Origin: CAYLNM01 sp964385045
GTDB taxonomy: Bacteria; Planctomycetota; Phycisphaerae; Phycisphaerales; SM1A02
Reading direction: 5' to 3'
DNA: 16,788 nucleotides
NCBI GenBank assembly: GCA_964385045.1
Contig: CAYLNM010000100.1
Location: forward strand, 1-16,788
In this document: positions 16,232-16,788 of the stretch, piece by piece
Position numbering within the stretch: the first letter of the stretch is position 1
Layout of the letters: each line of letters starts with the position of its first letter
Notes under the pieces: model-generated
What the model was told of the DNA's origin: nothing
What the model saw: only the letters and a program-made list of their open reading frames with translations
Database searches by the model: none
Made by a program: the position numbers and the translations under genes

Positions 16232-16453
16232 TCAGACGGGGCTGAACCGCGGGCCGATCTCGATCCACACCACGCGGTCCGCGTCGACCAGGTACTCCCG
16301 GGTGCCGTCGGTCAGCTTGACGAGCCGGTCGGCCTCGGCGGGCACGAGCAGCGCCTTGGGCACGACGCACGCGTCGGCGTGCTCGAACTCCACCCGCACG
16401 TCGCGGGTGCCGTCGAGATCGCCGAGGGCGGTGCGGAGCTGGTCGCTGGTCAT
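16232..16453 (-). CDS. Small hypothetical protein upstream of groEL
   Basis: The product is 73 residues from the ATG at 16453, or 75 from a GTG at 16459. I recognise no family. Alternating hydrophobic residues (DVRVEFEHADACVVPKALLV, LVKLTDGTREYLV, RVVWIEIGPRF) suggest a small all-beta domain. Its length and pattern (KLT...EYLVDADRVVWIEI) resemble those of the next gene upstream (KLVTKQNYIWLDASHVNAAW), so the two may be paralogues. No strong ribosome binding site is visible for either start. It lies 125 bp before groEL in the same direction. Confidence 0.6.
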   Translation of the reverse strand: MTSDQLRTALGDLDGTRDVRVEFEHADACVVPKALLVPAEADRLVKLTDGTREYLVDADRVVWIEIGPRFSPV

Positions 16454-16509
16454 GGACACGTCGGGGTCTCGGGTCGCCGGGCCGGGCCGCGGCGGGGAAG
16501 GTCGGCGGG

Positions 16510-16531
16510 GAGGCGGCGACGACGCCGCCTC
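16510..16531 (-). terminator. Hairpin behind the 74-residue hypothetical gene
   Basis: GAGGCGGCG (16510-16518) and CGCCGCCTC (16523-16531) form a perfect 9-bp stem with a 4-nt loop. On the minus strand it starts 6 nt after the stop codon. The U-tract is absent, as for the other hairpins here. Confidence 0.6.
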
Positions 16532-16537
16532 GCGAGG

Positions 16538-16762
16538 TCAGACGTCGTCGCGGGCCTGCCACGCCGCATTGACGTGGCTGGCGTCGAGCCAGATGTAGTT
16601 CTGCTTGGTGACGAGCTTGATCCCGTGCGAGCTGGTGAGGGGCTCGACCGCCTGCACGTTGCGGATCTCCATCGGGGTGTCCTCGCCGGTCATGACGATG
16701 GTCAGCTCCTTGTCGGTGCCGACCATCGACTCGAGGATGCTCATGAGGGGGCCGCGTTCCAT
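16538..16762 (-). CDS. Small hypothetical protein, possible paralogue of its neighbour
   Basis: The product is 74 residues from ATG 16762, or 68 from ATG 16744 (MSILESMVG), which may be the better start by domain content. Visible features are KELTIVMTGEDTPMEIRNV, a middle HGIKLVTKQNYIWLDA and an aromatic end VNAAWQARDDV. The strand-turn-strand spacing is like that of the next small gene, with a shared KL-T...Y-WLDA/YLVDADRV core. No known family is recognised. Its codon use matches the surrounding genes, and a hairpin terminator sits right behind it, both of which favour a real gene. The window ends 26 bp upstream, so its promoter is not visible. Confidence 0.68.
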   Translation of the reverse strand: MERGPLMSILESMVGTDKELTIVMTGEDTPMEIRNVQAVEPLTSSHGIKLVTKQNYIWLDASHVNAAWQARDDV

Positions 16763-16788
16763 GTGGGGGGTCCAGTCGGGGCGAAGGG

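Overview
The window is very GC-rich (about three quarters G+C by eye) and gene-dense. It looks like chromosomal DNA of a bacterium, most likely a Planctomycetota member of the Phycisphaera type. That guess rests on the base composition, a four-repeat DUF11 lipoprotein of the kind common in the Planctomycetes/Chlamydiae group, a GroEL ending in MDDFDY without the usual GGM tail, and the general gene content. No gene here fixes the taxonomy. No integrase, transposase or CRISPR array is visible.

Left part (1-7657, all + strand): the window opens inside a fused hydantoinase/5-oxoprolinase gene. Its HyuA-HyuB junction is a Gly-rich linker encoded by a 9-bp tandem repeat. Next come an NADP-type glutamate dehydrogenase and a small lipoprotein that overlap by ATGA. 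A tightly overlapping trio follows: a ChlI/MoxR-like AAA+ ATPase, a small two-helix membrane protein and a VWA-domain protein with a complete MIDAS motif. The trio is joined by GTGA and ATGA overlaps and is probably one translationally coupled unit.

Middle part (7658-11200): a tRNA-Ser(CGA) with a clear sigma70-type promoter and a GC hairpin behind it. Then about 550 bp with no credible gene, holding degenerate Gly-X-Y-like repeats and a long direct repeat. Then a probably leaderless DUF669-family gene whose product ends in an SSB-type acidic tip (DDIPF), and a large DUF11-repeat lipoprotein with seven cysteines. A long hairpin and a 34-bp tandem repeat fill the space before the genes on the opposite strand.

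Right part (11200-16788, all - strand): two small hypothetical genes that may be paralogues, then groEL with its own terminator. After a 0.5-kb spacer come a cNMP-CBS-DUF294 nucleotidyltransferase-like protein and a DEDDh exonuclease, which form a two-gene operon. The spacer and the DUF294 gene carry the two arms of an exact 32-bp inverted duplication. The coding copy falls in a surface loop of the cNMP domain, which suggests a small element inserted in frame.

No completely new system is proven. The best leads are the chromosomal DUF669/SSB-tip protein beside a tRNA, the 32-bp inverted duplication that reaches into a coding loop, the AAA-membrane-VWA trio and the paired small proteins upstream of groEL.
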